From the NCBI GenBank assembly GCA_005408345.1, contig SEMN01000643.1:62001-126000 (forward strand): a stretch of 64,000 bases of DNA. The letters are read 5' to 3'. The notes below the pieces were generated by a model that was not told the origin of the DNA, ran no database searches, and was given only the letters and a program-made list of their open reading frames with translations. Position 1 is the stretch's first letter. Each line of letters starts with the position of its first letter. This stretch comes from Macquaria australasica (taxonomy: Eukaryota; Chordata; Actinopteri; Centrarchiformes; Percichthyidae). Positions 1-10,015 of this stretch are shown here, in pieces. The position numbers and the translations under genes are program-made.

Positions 1-500
1 TAAGAAGAGATTTAATTACAGCTACTTTAAAGGACTGTCAGCAGCCTAGTTGGGACGGGGTCTAAGATCCCTGTGTTTGAAGATAAGTCAGTACCAGCTG
101 ACGGCAGGAGGTGCTGAGTTTTGTCTCTAATAGTTAAAATTGTATCATTAAAGAAGCTCATGAAGTCATTACTACTGAAATCTATAGGAATACATGGCTC
201 AATAGAGCTGTGACTCTCTGCTCTGGCATTACGGAGGGTCATCCTGTTGGTTTTAAGACTATCTTGCCAGACTAAACGTGATTCTTCCAGACTGGTGGAA
301 TGCCATTTCCTTTCAAGTTTTCGCAATGTTTGCTTTAATTTGCGGGTCTGGATATATACCATGGAGCTAACCCCCTTTGTTTTATTATCTTCTTTTTTAG
401 AGGGGCAATAGAGTTGAGTGAGCCTGCAGCACTATCAACAAGATGATCAGTTTGGGAGGGACTAAAATTAGCATAGGAGTCCTCTGTTATATTGAGACAT
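1..500 (-). mobile_element. L2-like LINE fragment, region between endonuclease and reverse transcriptase
   Basis: On the minus strand, 362-27 reads a basic stretch (LRKLERKW..., ESRLVWQDSL, LRNARAE) followed by FNDTILTIR. This is the arrangement seen just before the reverse transcriptase in L2-type LINEs of fish. Upstream, about 500-345, another frame reads LNSIAPLKKK and APWY, the block that normally precedes it, so at least one frameshift lies near 345. The 3' part runs off the window start. It is a dead, partial copy. CR1 or Rex1 would be the alternative clade. Confidence 0.7.
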
Positions 501-702
501 GGCATTGAATTAAATGCCGATGGAATTACTTACTTAAATTTAGCTACAGCATTATCAGATAGACATCTAGTGTAGAAATGTTTGCCTAATGACGTGTAGT
601 CCAGTAATAGGAATTCTAAAATGTGTTGTTCTTTTTTCAGCTCTAAGTTTGTTAGCAACCATTAATGCTAAATTTCAGGTGCTGATATGCTGATATACAG
701 TA
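501..702. other. AT-rich interval, nothing recognised
   Basis: I see no coding pattern, inverted repeat or known tail between the LINE fragment and the next LINE tail. Confidence 0.4.
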
Positions 703-825
703 TGTTATATTCAATTCAATTCAATTCAGTTTTATTTATATAGCGCCATATCATAACAAAGTTATCTCAGGGCACTTTTTCGAATAGAGCAAGTCTAGAC
801 CGACTCTTTATATCACAACCAGCAG
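703..825 (-). repeat. L2-like LINE 3' tail, 5'-truncated copy
   Basis: The stretch starts with a TTCAA repeat, then TTTTATTTATATAGCGCC, then a block ending in a GACTCTTTATAT-like sequence. The same blocks recur in order at 44024-44130, and partly at 52093-52140 beside an open LINE reverse transcriptase frame, which identifies this as a 3' terminus. It reads as minus strand because the terminal repeats lie at the left. Confidence 0.75.
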
Positions 826-1489
826 ATAAGGCAAAGTGTACCAGGTTGACTATGAATGCTGGTGCCCACATCCTTATATCCCTCTACTCTTAAAGACGGC
901 TGTCACCTTATTATTTATATTTGAATGCACACACAAAGATACATGCACACACCTTTTCTGAAGTTAAGTACACACACTAGTTGTGATTTACACCACTGCA
1001 CTCTGCAAATTGTATGCAAAGAAAAGCCTGAGCCTTTAAGCCCAGTCGATTATATTCTCCCAGATTTGGCTGTCAATCTCCAAGTGTTTACCAACAGGGC
1101 TGATTAGTCACCACCATCCTTCTTTTCACACACATACACACAGGCATATATAAGCTACGCACACACCCAACTTTTGAATCAGTTTCCATGACGTACAAAC
1201 GTCTGTCCGAACTCAACTCCATGTTTGTTCCCATGAAGTCTGTCCCTTTTTCCTTTCTTTGTCACTTTACATTTCTAAGTTCCCCTCTCTTCTATTACAT
1301 TTTTCTTTCAGTTCTCAGATTTCTCATTACCTGCCCTTCTTTACCTGTTGTTGTTAAAATAATTTAAAATAAGTTATTAAAACTATTTGATTTTTAAAAC
1401 ATTTTTTTGATTCAATTTCAGTTGCAATAACCATAACTAAAATTTATGGTTATAAACATGCCTCAGCTACATGCCTCACTGGAAGCTGT
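826..1489. other. No gene recognised
   Basis: Sequence with short CA-rich runs (near 925-965 and 1130-1160) and AT-rich sequence. Short open frames here have no recognisable domain. Confidence 0.4.
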
Positions 1490-2772
1490 GCTGCCGCAGC
1501 TCAGAGGCTGCTCTGAGAAAAGATTGAGGAAGGCCCCAGAGTAAGCTGCTGTCTACCAGGCAGAGTGGAGGTGGAGCCAGATAAGGTGGAGAAGACAGAG
1601 GAGGCATGGTATATACCACACCATATAGTCCATCACAATGGAAAGAACCGGGTGGTGTATAACTGCTCCTTGCAGTATCAAGGCCACAATCTGAACAAGC
1701 TCCTACTGCCAGGTCCTTCAGCAGTGACATCCACGGGATGTTTCACCAGGTGCAGCTGCTCCCGACAGACAGCGGTTCCTGTGGAGAGACCTGAAGCAAG
1801 ACAGCCCACCGAGTGTGTATGAGTGCTCCCCTTTGGAACAACCTGCAGTCCCTGCTGTATTGACGTTTGGAGTGCAGAAACACATGCTGGACCACATTCA
1901 GCCAGAGGAGGACATCCGAGTTGCCTTAGAGAAGTCATTCTATGTGGACAACTGTCTGCAGAGCTTGGCATCAAGAGAAGATGCCAGGGCTCTGGTAGAC
2001 AAACTGCGCCATCTCCTGGCCAAAGGGGGATTTGAGCTGAGACAGTGGGCAAGTAACGATCCATCCATCATTAACCACCTACCCTCTGAAGCCAGGTCAG
2101 ACAGCTGCGAGCTATGGCTCAACCACGGTTGGCCCAATGTCCAGGAGTCAGCCCTCGGTCTGCACTGGCACCAGTTCGTAGGAGGTAGAGCTTGAACACC
2201 TGCCAAAGATAATGCTGCCCAGGTGTTACTCCAGCCCAAGGATGGATCACCCCAGCAGTTTGAAAGACATCCATGTGTTCAGCGGTGCTTCAGAGCAGGC
2301 ATATGGATTCAAGGCTTATCTCAGGACTGAGAAGCCACAGGGGACGATGAAAGTATCCTTCCTTGCTGCGCGGTCCTGCGTCACTCCCAAGAAGCAGCAG
2401 TCCATCCCTCGCCTGGAGCTGTGTGTGGCCCTCACTGGTGCGCAGCTCTCCACAGTCATTGCAACTGAGCTGACCCTCCCCATTTGTAGCCTCACACTAT
2501 GGTCTCACTCATTGACTGTTCTCACATGGTTGTTGTCAAACTTGTGTCACTACAAAGTTTTTGTATGTACTCGAGTGGCGGAGATCCAAGAGCTGAAAGG
2601 ATCTGCTACATGGTGATACGTGCCATGAGGAGACAACCCAGCAGATGACATCACCCGAGGACTCGCACTCCTGGACCTGGGTGACGGTAGCAGGTGGACC
2701 CATGGCCCAGCATTCCTGAAGTGGCGACCAGAGGAGTGGCCTGAGCCACCGTGTTCACCCCACAACGAGTAG
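1490..2772 (+). mobile_element. BEL/Pao LTR retrotransposon pol ruin (reverse transcriptase, Pao peptidase/RNase H-like)
   Basis: Several plus-strand frames together spell BEL/Pao pol in the right order. Positions 1565-1700 give the reverse transcriptase start (WYIPHHIVHHNGKNRVVYNC). Positions 1862-2120 give the catalytic segment with FYVDNCLQS and FELRQWASN. Positions 2212-2600 give the post-RT part (IPRLELCVALTGAQL, TRVAEIQEL). Positions 2635-2770 give PADDITRGLALLDLG. Frame changes near 1700, 1850, 2190 and 2610, and a missing piece of RT near 1700-1740, show decay. No flanking LTRs, gag, protease or integrase are seen. YVDN stands at the active site instead of YxDD. I believe related fish elements also have it, so I do not treat it as damage. 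Confidence 0.85.
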
Positions 2773-3804
2773 GAGAGTGAGATGAGACAACCTGCTGTTG
2801 CTGTTCTGGTAACTTCAGTTTCATCTATGCCAGATCCACAGGGACTACCTTTAAGTCACTACCCACCAGCTGCATAGGGCGGCAGACCCTGAAACCCCTG
2901 CATCAAATCTATATTTTATGACCATGACATCATCTAACAAAATTAACATAAATATGGGTAATGACAGCAGCTGTGTGATAAATGAGTGATCACAGAGAAT
3001 TTGTCTTCTTAACTTTACTTCATGTTTAATATTTCATTGACTTGCGGCACTGTGTTTACCATGATCTAATAGTGAGATCTGCAACAGATAATGATTATTT
3101 ATTCAGCGCAGCCCCTGTATAATGTAATACAGTAAGACACAAGCATTGATACTGCCTTGGGACTCCTTACTGCATACACACAGAGTGGTAATGAGGGTGC
3201 ACCTTTGTGACTCTTGGTGGCAGAAAAGAGAACAGCAGGTTGGATTTTATGAGGTAGGAAGGTACTGCATGCTTTCCACAGGGGAGCTTCAACCTAACCA
3301 AGTTGGACACTTTTTAGTGCTACCACTGTAGGCAACTGTTTGCTGACATGTTCACCACATCAGGGCTGTATGACTATCAGCTTGTATGGGAGTTCTTCTG
3401 CCTTTTAGTGGCCTAAAATTAAATAATCCAGCTTTAAATACTAAACTAAAAAAATAAGGCATTACAAACAGCAGAGTGACATTGGCCAAAAACTTAATAG
3501 GACTTTTTGCATTTAATGATGTTTCATCTATTGTCCCCGTGACCCTTGCCGGATACAAAATCTGCAATTGTGTTGAAATTCTACATACAAGTCCATCATT
3601 CTAAGAGTAAAAGTCATTAAATATTGTGATGTAAAATAGGTTAAATACATTTCTGTGGAACTCAAAAGCTGAAACACCTCAAACAGAGGGTTAAGTAGGG
3701 CTATAGGATTTCCTCAACATATATGTAATCACAGTGGAGACTTTACATGAATACAGGATAACACAGTCTTCCTTATTTATACATGAATTCCCTCTCAGTT
3801 CTTT
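2773..3804. other. No gene recognised
   Basis: AT-rich sequence without a recognisable domain or repeat boundary; it may include the untranslated 3' part of the BEL/Pao copy. Confidence 0.35.
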
Positions 3805-3810
3805 TGTGTG

Positions 3811-3844
<34 letters not shown>

Positions 3845-3845
3845 T
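3805..3845. repeat. (TG)n microsatellite
   Basis: An imperfect GTGTGA start is followed by an uninterrupted TG run. Confidence 0.95.
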
Positions 3846-4640
3846 ACAAACAGTAGATGGAAACAACCCGATTCTGCCCTGAAGGCCTATTAGTGATCTC
3901 ATTAGGCACACACTGTCACAATGTATCTGCCCCTTCACTTCAACACCTGAATGGGAGCAACAGGTAGAAAATTGACCATTTGCATTTTCCCAGGTTGGTT
4001 AAATCTGGTTAAGGCTCCTCTGCATGCTTGAGCAGAACCAATCACAGACACTGCTTTGCATCTGTTTTGTGCTCAGCCCGGGTCCCAGTCTCTGTTCACT
4101 TCCTCTACGCTTCTCACAGGGCTTCAGACTCATAGGCCATATGGCTGAATGCACCCATCAGATACTTTCAGATCCCTGAATGTTGTTGAAAAGTGCACAG
4201 TCCAGTGATGGGAATGAGCTCCGACAGCATGAGGTCACATGGTCCGATGTGTGAATTAGGGGCTTGTGCATTTCACAAGATTAAATAGCTCATTCTCATA
4301 CAGGCTGTCGTCCACTGTTTACATGATCGCACAACAACACACACAGAGGTGTCTGATCTAATAGAAAGCCATTCCACTCAAAAATCATCAGCCAACCAAC
4401 ACAGATTAATAATCTTCAACAGGGATGTTAGAAAAAATGTGCTGAAACAAAAAAGACAAATTGTAGTGTTCCTACTAACTTCAACGCATGTTCAATGCCA
4501 CTGAAAAAAATTATTCTTTCACTTTTTATTTCATGAACTTCTTCAAGAAAATAGTATTGTCTTTACATATTCTTTCAAAGTATCGTATTTTTGTAACATT
4601 ACATGAGCCTGACAGTTCATTCTTGACCTGGGAAAAAGCA
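3846..4640. other. No gene recognised
   Basis: No domain, tail or inverted repeat was found in this stretch. Confidence 0.35.
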
Positions 4641-4881
4641 GTTGAGAAAACAATCTCAACTCAAGGTCTACTAACTGGCTTTTTCCATAGCTTTTCACCT
4701 TATCACACGGTCTTCATCAGCAGATGGAACATGAATAAAAAGTCCCAAAAGTACTCAGAATAATGAAAAGTTGGAACATGTACAGTTCCATGACAAGTAA
4801 GCAAACTCCATCTGCTGATAAAAACTGTGATACGGTTGAAAGCTAGTAAAGTGGACTTTGAGAAGAGATTGTTTTGTCAAC
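4641..4881. mobile_element. Diverged foldback (inverted-repeat) element
   Basis: The left arm 4641-4726 and right arm 4809-4881 are imperfect inverted copies. Both contain CATCTGCTGAT at the inner edge and a GAGATTGTTTT-like block at the outer edge, with indels between. The spacer is about 80 bp and contains GTTCCATG/CATGTACAGTTCC palindromic words. It looks like an old MITE; no clear target duplication is visible, so the class is unknown. Confidence 0.6.
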
Positions 4882-5292
4882 AACATAATACTTGTATGTT
4901 TGTAATGATCCATATTCAATCAATAACATCCAGTAATGTCCACTATTGTATGCAAGGTTTAGACTGTAAAACTGTAAAGAGAAAGTAAAATGCAGTTGCC
5001 AGCCAAATTCACACACATATGTGCACTTCCTTTAACAAGACAGGAGAGATATTAAGTTAGCAGTGTTTGTTCTGGTCTTAAGTCAGGTTGGGATTCTCAT
5101 CATCCAATACTTTACCCATTGTCCCTTCATATCTGCACGTCCCTCTCTCTATCCTCCTCCACACTGATAAGATGTTGTGCTCTGTGCAGGAGGGTCCTCA
5201 CCACTGATCTTTATAGTGTAAGTGCTGGTTAGTCTGTTTGAGAGTGGATCTCCTGTACACTGTGGGCTTTATGCTCCCGTAAGACTTCAGTG
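4882..5292. other. No gene recognised
   Basis: Intergenic sequence with no feature I can support. Confidence 0.35.

Positions 5293-5331
<39 letters not shown>
5293..5331. repeat. (TAGA)n microsatellite
   Basis: About ten uninterrupted TAGA units. Confidence 0.95.
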
Positions 5332-5433
5332 TCAAGTCACAACTCTAGTAGTTGGATTATCTGATCCAAGTTGGGGGTGGTTCTATCATGCCAAGTCCTG
5401 TGTTGGCCACTGTCTAATAACCTTTTAAAAGAG

Positions 5434-5645
5434 TATCAGAATCAGCTTTATTGGCCAGGTATGTGTACACATACAAGGAATTTGACTCCAGTTTTTCGTT
5501 GCTCTCAATGTACATACATAGAAATAGACATACATACAGCTAAAAACAAGGACAACAAGCTCAACAAGGTAAAGATGGACATTAAACTACTTTGTACAGA
5601 TATAAGATAAGATAGAACTTTATTAATCCCAAAGGAAATTCTTAT
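5434..5645 (-). repeat. Two adjacent LINE-type 3' tails
   Basis: ATCAGAATCAGCTTTATTGG starts at 5434, and AACTTTATTAATCCCAAAGG lies at about 5616. Both are sequences I recognise as very common fish repeat tails, probably 3' ends of CR1/Rex1-type LINEs in minus orientation. The family assignment is from memory and unchecked. Confidence 0.5.
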
Positions 5646-6067
5646 GCCAGAGATTGCTCAAACATTAGAGTAATAAATATAAAGTGTGAAATTTAAGTAA
5701 ATTTGAGTAAATTGCTGACACCAGTTAGACCTCCTACAATGCCATTGCTTTTCTGCTGAGAGCCATGAGAACAACAGATGCAGTTGTCATGCCTTGAACG
5801 TGTGTGTGTTTGTGTGTTAACGATAAAGGAGTTGAAGGCCCCTAGGACAGGAGTTAGCACAGAGGGAGGAGAGGCCACTGCTGCATCCTGAAAGTGGTAC
5901 AAACTAATGGATGAGACACTGGGCTGGAGGCCTAGCATTACACCTCCGTTCATCCAACCAGGATGTGGTGGTGGTCTCTCCTCCCTCACCCAGGGAACCC
6001 CAGGCTGAGGCAGAAAACCCCTAAAAAAGAAGGAGAGCCAGAGTGGATCCAAATCCTCAAATAAGTT

Positions 6068-6298
6068 AGAAAGAGGGATGAAGAGAGAGAGAGAATATTT
6101 GTGTGGAGAGAGAGGAAAGAAGAGAGCAAGGCACTGGAGAGAGAGGAAAAGGAGCAGCTGGAGAGAGTGGAGAAGAGGGAGAGAGAGTGGAGAGAGAGGT
6201 TGGAGAGGAGAGAAAATGAAAATGCAGAAATGGAGGAGAGTGAGAGATTTGATGTCACTTGTGGAAAAGTTATTCAAGAAGTGAAGCTTAAATAAAAA
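6068..6298 (+). pseudogene. Charged, coiled-coil-like coding remnant, uncertain
   Basis: A purine-rich stretch reads EREEKEQLERVEKRER-type sequence on the plus strand, ending in a stop at about 6295. Upstream, the same strand contains short coding-like words (SPPSPREPQAEAENP near 5980-6030) broken by stops. Such an Arg/Glu-rich tail occurs in Myb/SANT-like accessory proteins of Harbinger transposons, but a GA-rich low-complexity run could give the same frame by chance. Confidence 0.25.
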
Positions 6299-6439
6299 AG
6301 TTGAATTGAATTTTGGTATTTGCTCTTTTATTAACACTGTTCATTTTGTTTGTTCTAGTGTCATTGGTAGTGTCGCGTAACCATCATCTATCATCTATCT
6401 GAACCTCTCCATGTGACACCTACTGCACATACTGTCCAT

Positions 6440-6940
6440 GTCAGACACAATACCCACTCAAACCAGAGGCAGTAGCAGGGATAACACCAGTATTTAACAA
6501 CCTGTTAAAAAAAGTCATTTTTCCATGTGCACATTCACCAGTAAGAACGCTTATTGCTGATTTGGCTAATGCATGTTGTTGAGTGTCCCAGTTCACCCAG
6601 ACTCTCAGTATTGGTTTGCTTTCACGTTTACGTCGAATCCCCTGCAGTTGACTCAGAGGTATTGTATGCAAGTCTTGGAGACTTGCAGTTACCAGCAGGG
6701 AGCACGCTGATACAAGATGAGTTGATGATTAGATGATCTGTTCACCAACAAGAGGCCTGTAGAGTCAACACAATAGCAATGCTAAAATATCTTGCAGACC
6801 AGGGCCACAAGGCCAGCCTGGCTAAGCTGCAATTCCAGAAAAGTGTAACTTTAGGTCACCAAATTTCTAGCAGCGGTAAAACATTGAGCTCAAAACGAAT
6901 GGAAGCCATCCAAATAAATTCAAAAACCACGTACCAAAAG
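6440..6940 (+). mobile_element. Retroviral-type pol fragment (reverse transcriptase), endogenous, broken
   Basis: Positions 6442-6555 encode the beginning of a retroviral reverse transcriptase, and 6655-6935 encode the region around and after the active site. Between them the frame is lost. The active-site motif is incomplete, because a deletion removes its first residues near 6715. It resembles gamma/epsilon-type endogenous retroviruses of fish rather than gypsy. No LTRs, gag or env are seen. It is an old, non-functional piece next to the zinc-finger exon on the other strand. Confidence 0.7.
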
Positions 6941-6998
6941 ACAATTAATGTCATTTTTAGGGCTGACAGCCTACTGGAGGTGGCGCTGCTGCTTCTTT

Positions 6999-7472
6999 TC
7001 AATACCTGGGACTTTGGACTTTGGAGCGGAGAAGACGAATATCAGCAAGTAGCTGATCCCTCTCATCCTTCAACTTGGACAGCTCCTTCTGAGTCTGATT
7101 CAATGTCTCCCTGCACTCATCCATCATCTCCTCTGGATAGTCATCATCTAGATCCAGAGTTGATGTCATTGATGGCATGGGTTTGGTAGCCCTCAGTTCT
7201 GCCAGGAGCTTCAGGCTGGCCTCCAGTATCATGCAGGACCTCTCCTGTATTAACAACTCTGTATGTGCCAGTTTAATGTGACTGTCCAGTCGGGACAACA
7301 TATATGTGCACCCATAAATTGGGCAGGGAGAGTTTCTTATATTCACTCGGCCAGCAGCCATGTTAAGCAGGATCCTACACTCATCATTGTTGATGATAAC
7401 AGGCACTTGTTTCTGGTGCTTATTCAAAGCACTGTAGGTCCTCTTGCAAATTGGGCAAATAGGTATCGTGGC
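6999..7472 (-). CDS. Zinc-finger exon of a teleost multicopy family (terminal exon)
   Basis: From a splice-acceptor-like CCGTTTCAG, an open frame of 157 codons runs from 7472 to a stop at 6999. It begins ATIPICPICKRTYSALNKHQ, a C2H2-like finger whose second histidine position appears to be Pro. MAAGRVNIR follows, then a second finger (CPIYGC...SRLDSHIKLAHTEL). After that come a leucine-rich block (LLAELRA), an acidic linker and a coiled coil (LNQTQKELSKLKDERDQLLADI). I recognise this layout from uncharacterised fish proteins, some of them tied to tyrosine-recombinase elements; the function is unknown. There is no frameshift over the whole exon, unlike the neighbouring pol fragment. Upstream exons were not found, so it could be a gene piece or a captured exon. 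Confidence 0.55.
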   Translation of the reverse strand, partial: ATIPICPICKRTYSALNKHQKQVPVIINNDECRILLNMAAGRVNIRNSPCPIYGCTYMLSRLDSHIKLAHTELLIQERSCMILEASLKLLAELRATKPMPSMTSTLDLDDDYPEEMMDECRETLNQTQKELSKLKDERDQLLADIRLLRSKVQSPRY

Positions 7473-8479
7473 CTGAAACGGAAGAACATGTCATGGCTGT
7501 CATGGATCATGTTTCATCCTCATCATCATGATTTTTTTGAACACCACATACTTTTTACCGTGGCCCGTCCAACATCTGTACTTTCTGCACTCCCTCTCCT
7601 CTGGCTTCAGCAAGGGGCAGATAGATGAAACAGGTCTGGGTCAGTTCTCTGGAACACATCATTATCAATACAGTTAGGATTATATATTATATATAACCAC
7701 ATCGATTTTCACCATGTCACATTTCCTTCATTTTTCCAGCATTTATTCATTCATATGTCCCCAAGCCCAAGGGACTTTGTGCCAAGTGAACGAAGGTCAT
7801 ACCTTCAATGTAGGCCATGCAGCATTTGACTATTTCACATTTTGCTGCCATTGGGTTGGCCTGGGAGGAACACACATGCCCCTACCCAGCCATAGAGGTG
7901 AACCTGCAGGCCGGAGGAACCGCCTGCCCGAACACCAGAACTAGGCTGGCCGGCACGGGCCCTCCGATGGCAGGTCACGGATGCCAATCGGTCAGTGAGT
8001 GAGTGAAAAACACGCCGCCGTATGAACATTTCCAAAGACTTGACAACCAGAGTTAAAGCCCAAGAAACCCAGCTGTTGTATGCACTTAGGACTTGTTGGC
8101 TAACCTCAGGGGACCTCCGAGTGCAATCGCCACTTTTGTATGGAGGCCTGCGTTCCCGGAAACTGGGTTTCTGAAATCGTGCAGAGACTGGTTTAAACCA
8201 CTTTACATCCAAGACGGAAAAAAAACAAAAAAACAGCTGACCTCTAACTGATGAGCTTACCTTTTATGGTCGTGCGGATAAAGTACAGATGCGTATAAAC
8301 CTATTTACACTGAAGAAAACAAAAGAGACAATTTTTTTTTTCAACCATAGGAGGTAAGCTCATCATTTACTAAGGATTGACCACGGATTTTAGCAGAGCC
8401 CACCTCACACAGAGATGCATTTTCTGGGTAAAGCAAGGGCCTGGGGGCCCCTGGGGAAGCATAAAGTACAGACCACAGA
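7473..8479. other. No gene recognised
   Basis: This would be intron or upstream sequence for the zinc-finger exon. The 125-codon minus-strand frame at 7835-8212 has no recognisable domain. A poly-A run lies at 8217-8234 and a T run near 8330-8342. Confidence 0.3.
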
Positions 8480-8789
8480 GTGGATTTGGATATGTTGCTT
8501 CCTGGGACCCCAGGAATCTGCTCCCCAAGTTACAGCCCCCTAGGCCCAAGCATGTGGGAAATATGGCCTCTGTCCCCTTCAGATACCCTAGCCCTAGCTT
8601 TAAGGTATTTGAAGTGGACAACCCAGGTCCAAGACGTCATTTCTCCACAATACTTTGAGATAGGAGACTGGACATGTTGGTCCCTGGGTCACTGGGAACA
8701 TCCTCACCAAATCTCAAAGCCCAGCCCTCGCCAAAGTATGTGGGAGTTATGGCCTCTGTCCACTTCAAATACCCTAGCCCTAGCTTTAA
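8480..8789. repeat. Diverged tandem repeat, about 181-bp unit
   Basis: Two units start at about 8491 and 8672. They share GGGA-rich openings, ATATGGCCTCTGTCC / TTATGGCCTCTGTCC, and end in CCCTAGCCCTAGCTTTAA. A third, more diverged copy continues at 9811-9920 after the inserted piggyBac-type element. Confidence 0.7.
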
Positions 8790-9806
8790 CCCTCTAGACC
8801 CCATAGCGCCCCAGAGCGCCCATTCTATATTTCACTATTGCGCACGGGAGCGCCCATCATTTTAAAATCCTTCCCAGTGTATCAAAACACGGAAAATAAA
8901 GTCTTGAGCTTTGTATTGCAGATACGTTAAGTTGTCATCAATAACTGGAACTGGAAATATATATCATAAGGGTGAGATCTGTGTTTTTCTTCGCGGGTTT
9001 CCACCCAGTTTTGGTTTCCACTTGTAAATCTAAAAATGCTCCGCCGACTAAGCATCCCCATCTTTATAATCTTTTGGATGCCATAAGACTGTCACTTTGC
9101 ACAATGCACGGTGGGTCAGGACTTCTCTCACAACACAAGACATTGTGTGTTTAAGTTTTTAGCTTGAAATCACATCACAAAATCATTGTCACTAAACAGC
9201 GGGACCTAACTGGCTCTCACTCCTGGAGAATCGGTAGGGAGGACTGACCGCGTTGCAGCGACTTCCACATATGGATTTGGCAATTTTTCCTCATAAGTTG
9301 CCAAAGACACTACCTACTACCACATTACTGTTGTTTGTTGCTCATAACATTGCTGTGTGGGTTGAAATGTGGGACATTTCTTATTTTGAAAGCCCAGATT
9401 TATCCAGTGAAGGATCTGTTTTGTTGTCAGACTGAATGTTGACTCAGTTTGAGATTTTACTCTTAGTAACTGTGTGTACAGTTTGCTAGTGACAGATTTG
9501 ATAATAAAGTTTCTTCCAAAGAAAAAAGAAGTGTTTTGTGTGTGTGTGAGGAAGATAGGATAAATAGCTATTTACTAAAGTTTTAGTGCTATTTGTTCGG
9601 TCTGGCGTTTTTTTTTTGTGTTGAATCAAACGCATATTTGGTATCAAATTAAAGATGAAGTTGTGTTTTTTTAAAAATGAATTGTGATTGTCATTTACTT
9701 TGTGTTTTTGAGAGAGCTGTTTGGATAGAGTAGGAAAATGCTCATTTAAGTGAGGGTTCTCAGTGAACTGCAGCAACATTCTATAATTCTACTGGGGTCT
9801 AGAGGG
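8790..9806. mobile_element. Non-autonomous piggyBac-type element with TTAA duplication
   Basis: Left end CCCTCTAGACCCCATAG and right end CTACTGGGGTCTAGAGGG form a 14-bp perfect terminal inverted repeat (17-18 bp with one indel). TTAA lies directly outside on both sides (8786-8789 and 9807-9810), the target duplication of the piggyBac superfamily. Near the left end, GAGCGCCCAT occurs twice as a subterminal repeat. The 1,017-bp interior has no transposase domain. Removing it rejoins the 181-bp tandem repeat (GCTTTAA followed by GGTATTT), which confirms the boundaries. Confidence 0.9.
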
Positions 9807-10015
9807 TTAAGGTATTTTAAGTGGACAGAATCATTTTGCACACTTCTGTGGAGGGGTTCCCAGTGGCCCAGAGTCACCAAATTCAGATATATTCATCCCT
9901 ACACAGTGTACAGTAAGTGACCAAAGTTTCAAATCAACTGGAATTCAGGAGTGTGCCAAACTTTTTCCCTCCAAAAATCCACACAAAAGGCCTCGGATGT
10001 CCACTCCAAACACCT
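9807..10015. repeat. Continuation of the tandem-repeat host sequence
   Basis: It starts GGTATTTTAAGTGGACAGA, matching the sequence after CTAGCTTTAA in the earlier unit (GGTATTTGAAGTGGACA), then continues up to the ACCT target copy at 10012-10015. Confidence 0.6.

Noticed and set aside
1815..2195. BEL/Pao open frames as a host gene
   Set aside because: Content is retrotransposon pol, broken in several places.
3691..3909. Frame with poly-Thr/His through the TG microsatellite
   Set aside because: Pure translation of a dinucleotide repeat.
5693..6337. 214-codon minus-strand open frame
   Set aside because: Its Leu/Ser-rich sequence is the complement of a GA-rich run; no start context, domain or splice site supports it.
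8480..8789. CRISPR-like array in the tandem repeats
   Set aside because: Eukaryotic context, long diverged units and no spacer/repeat pattern.
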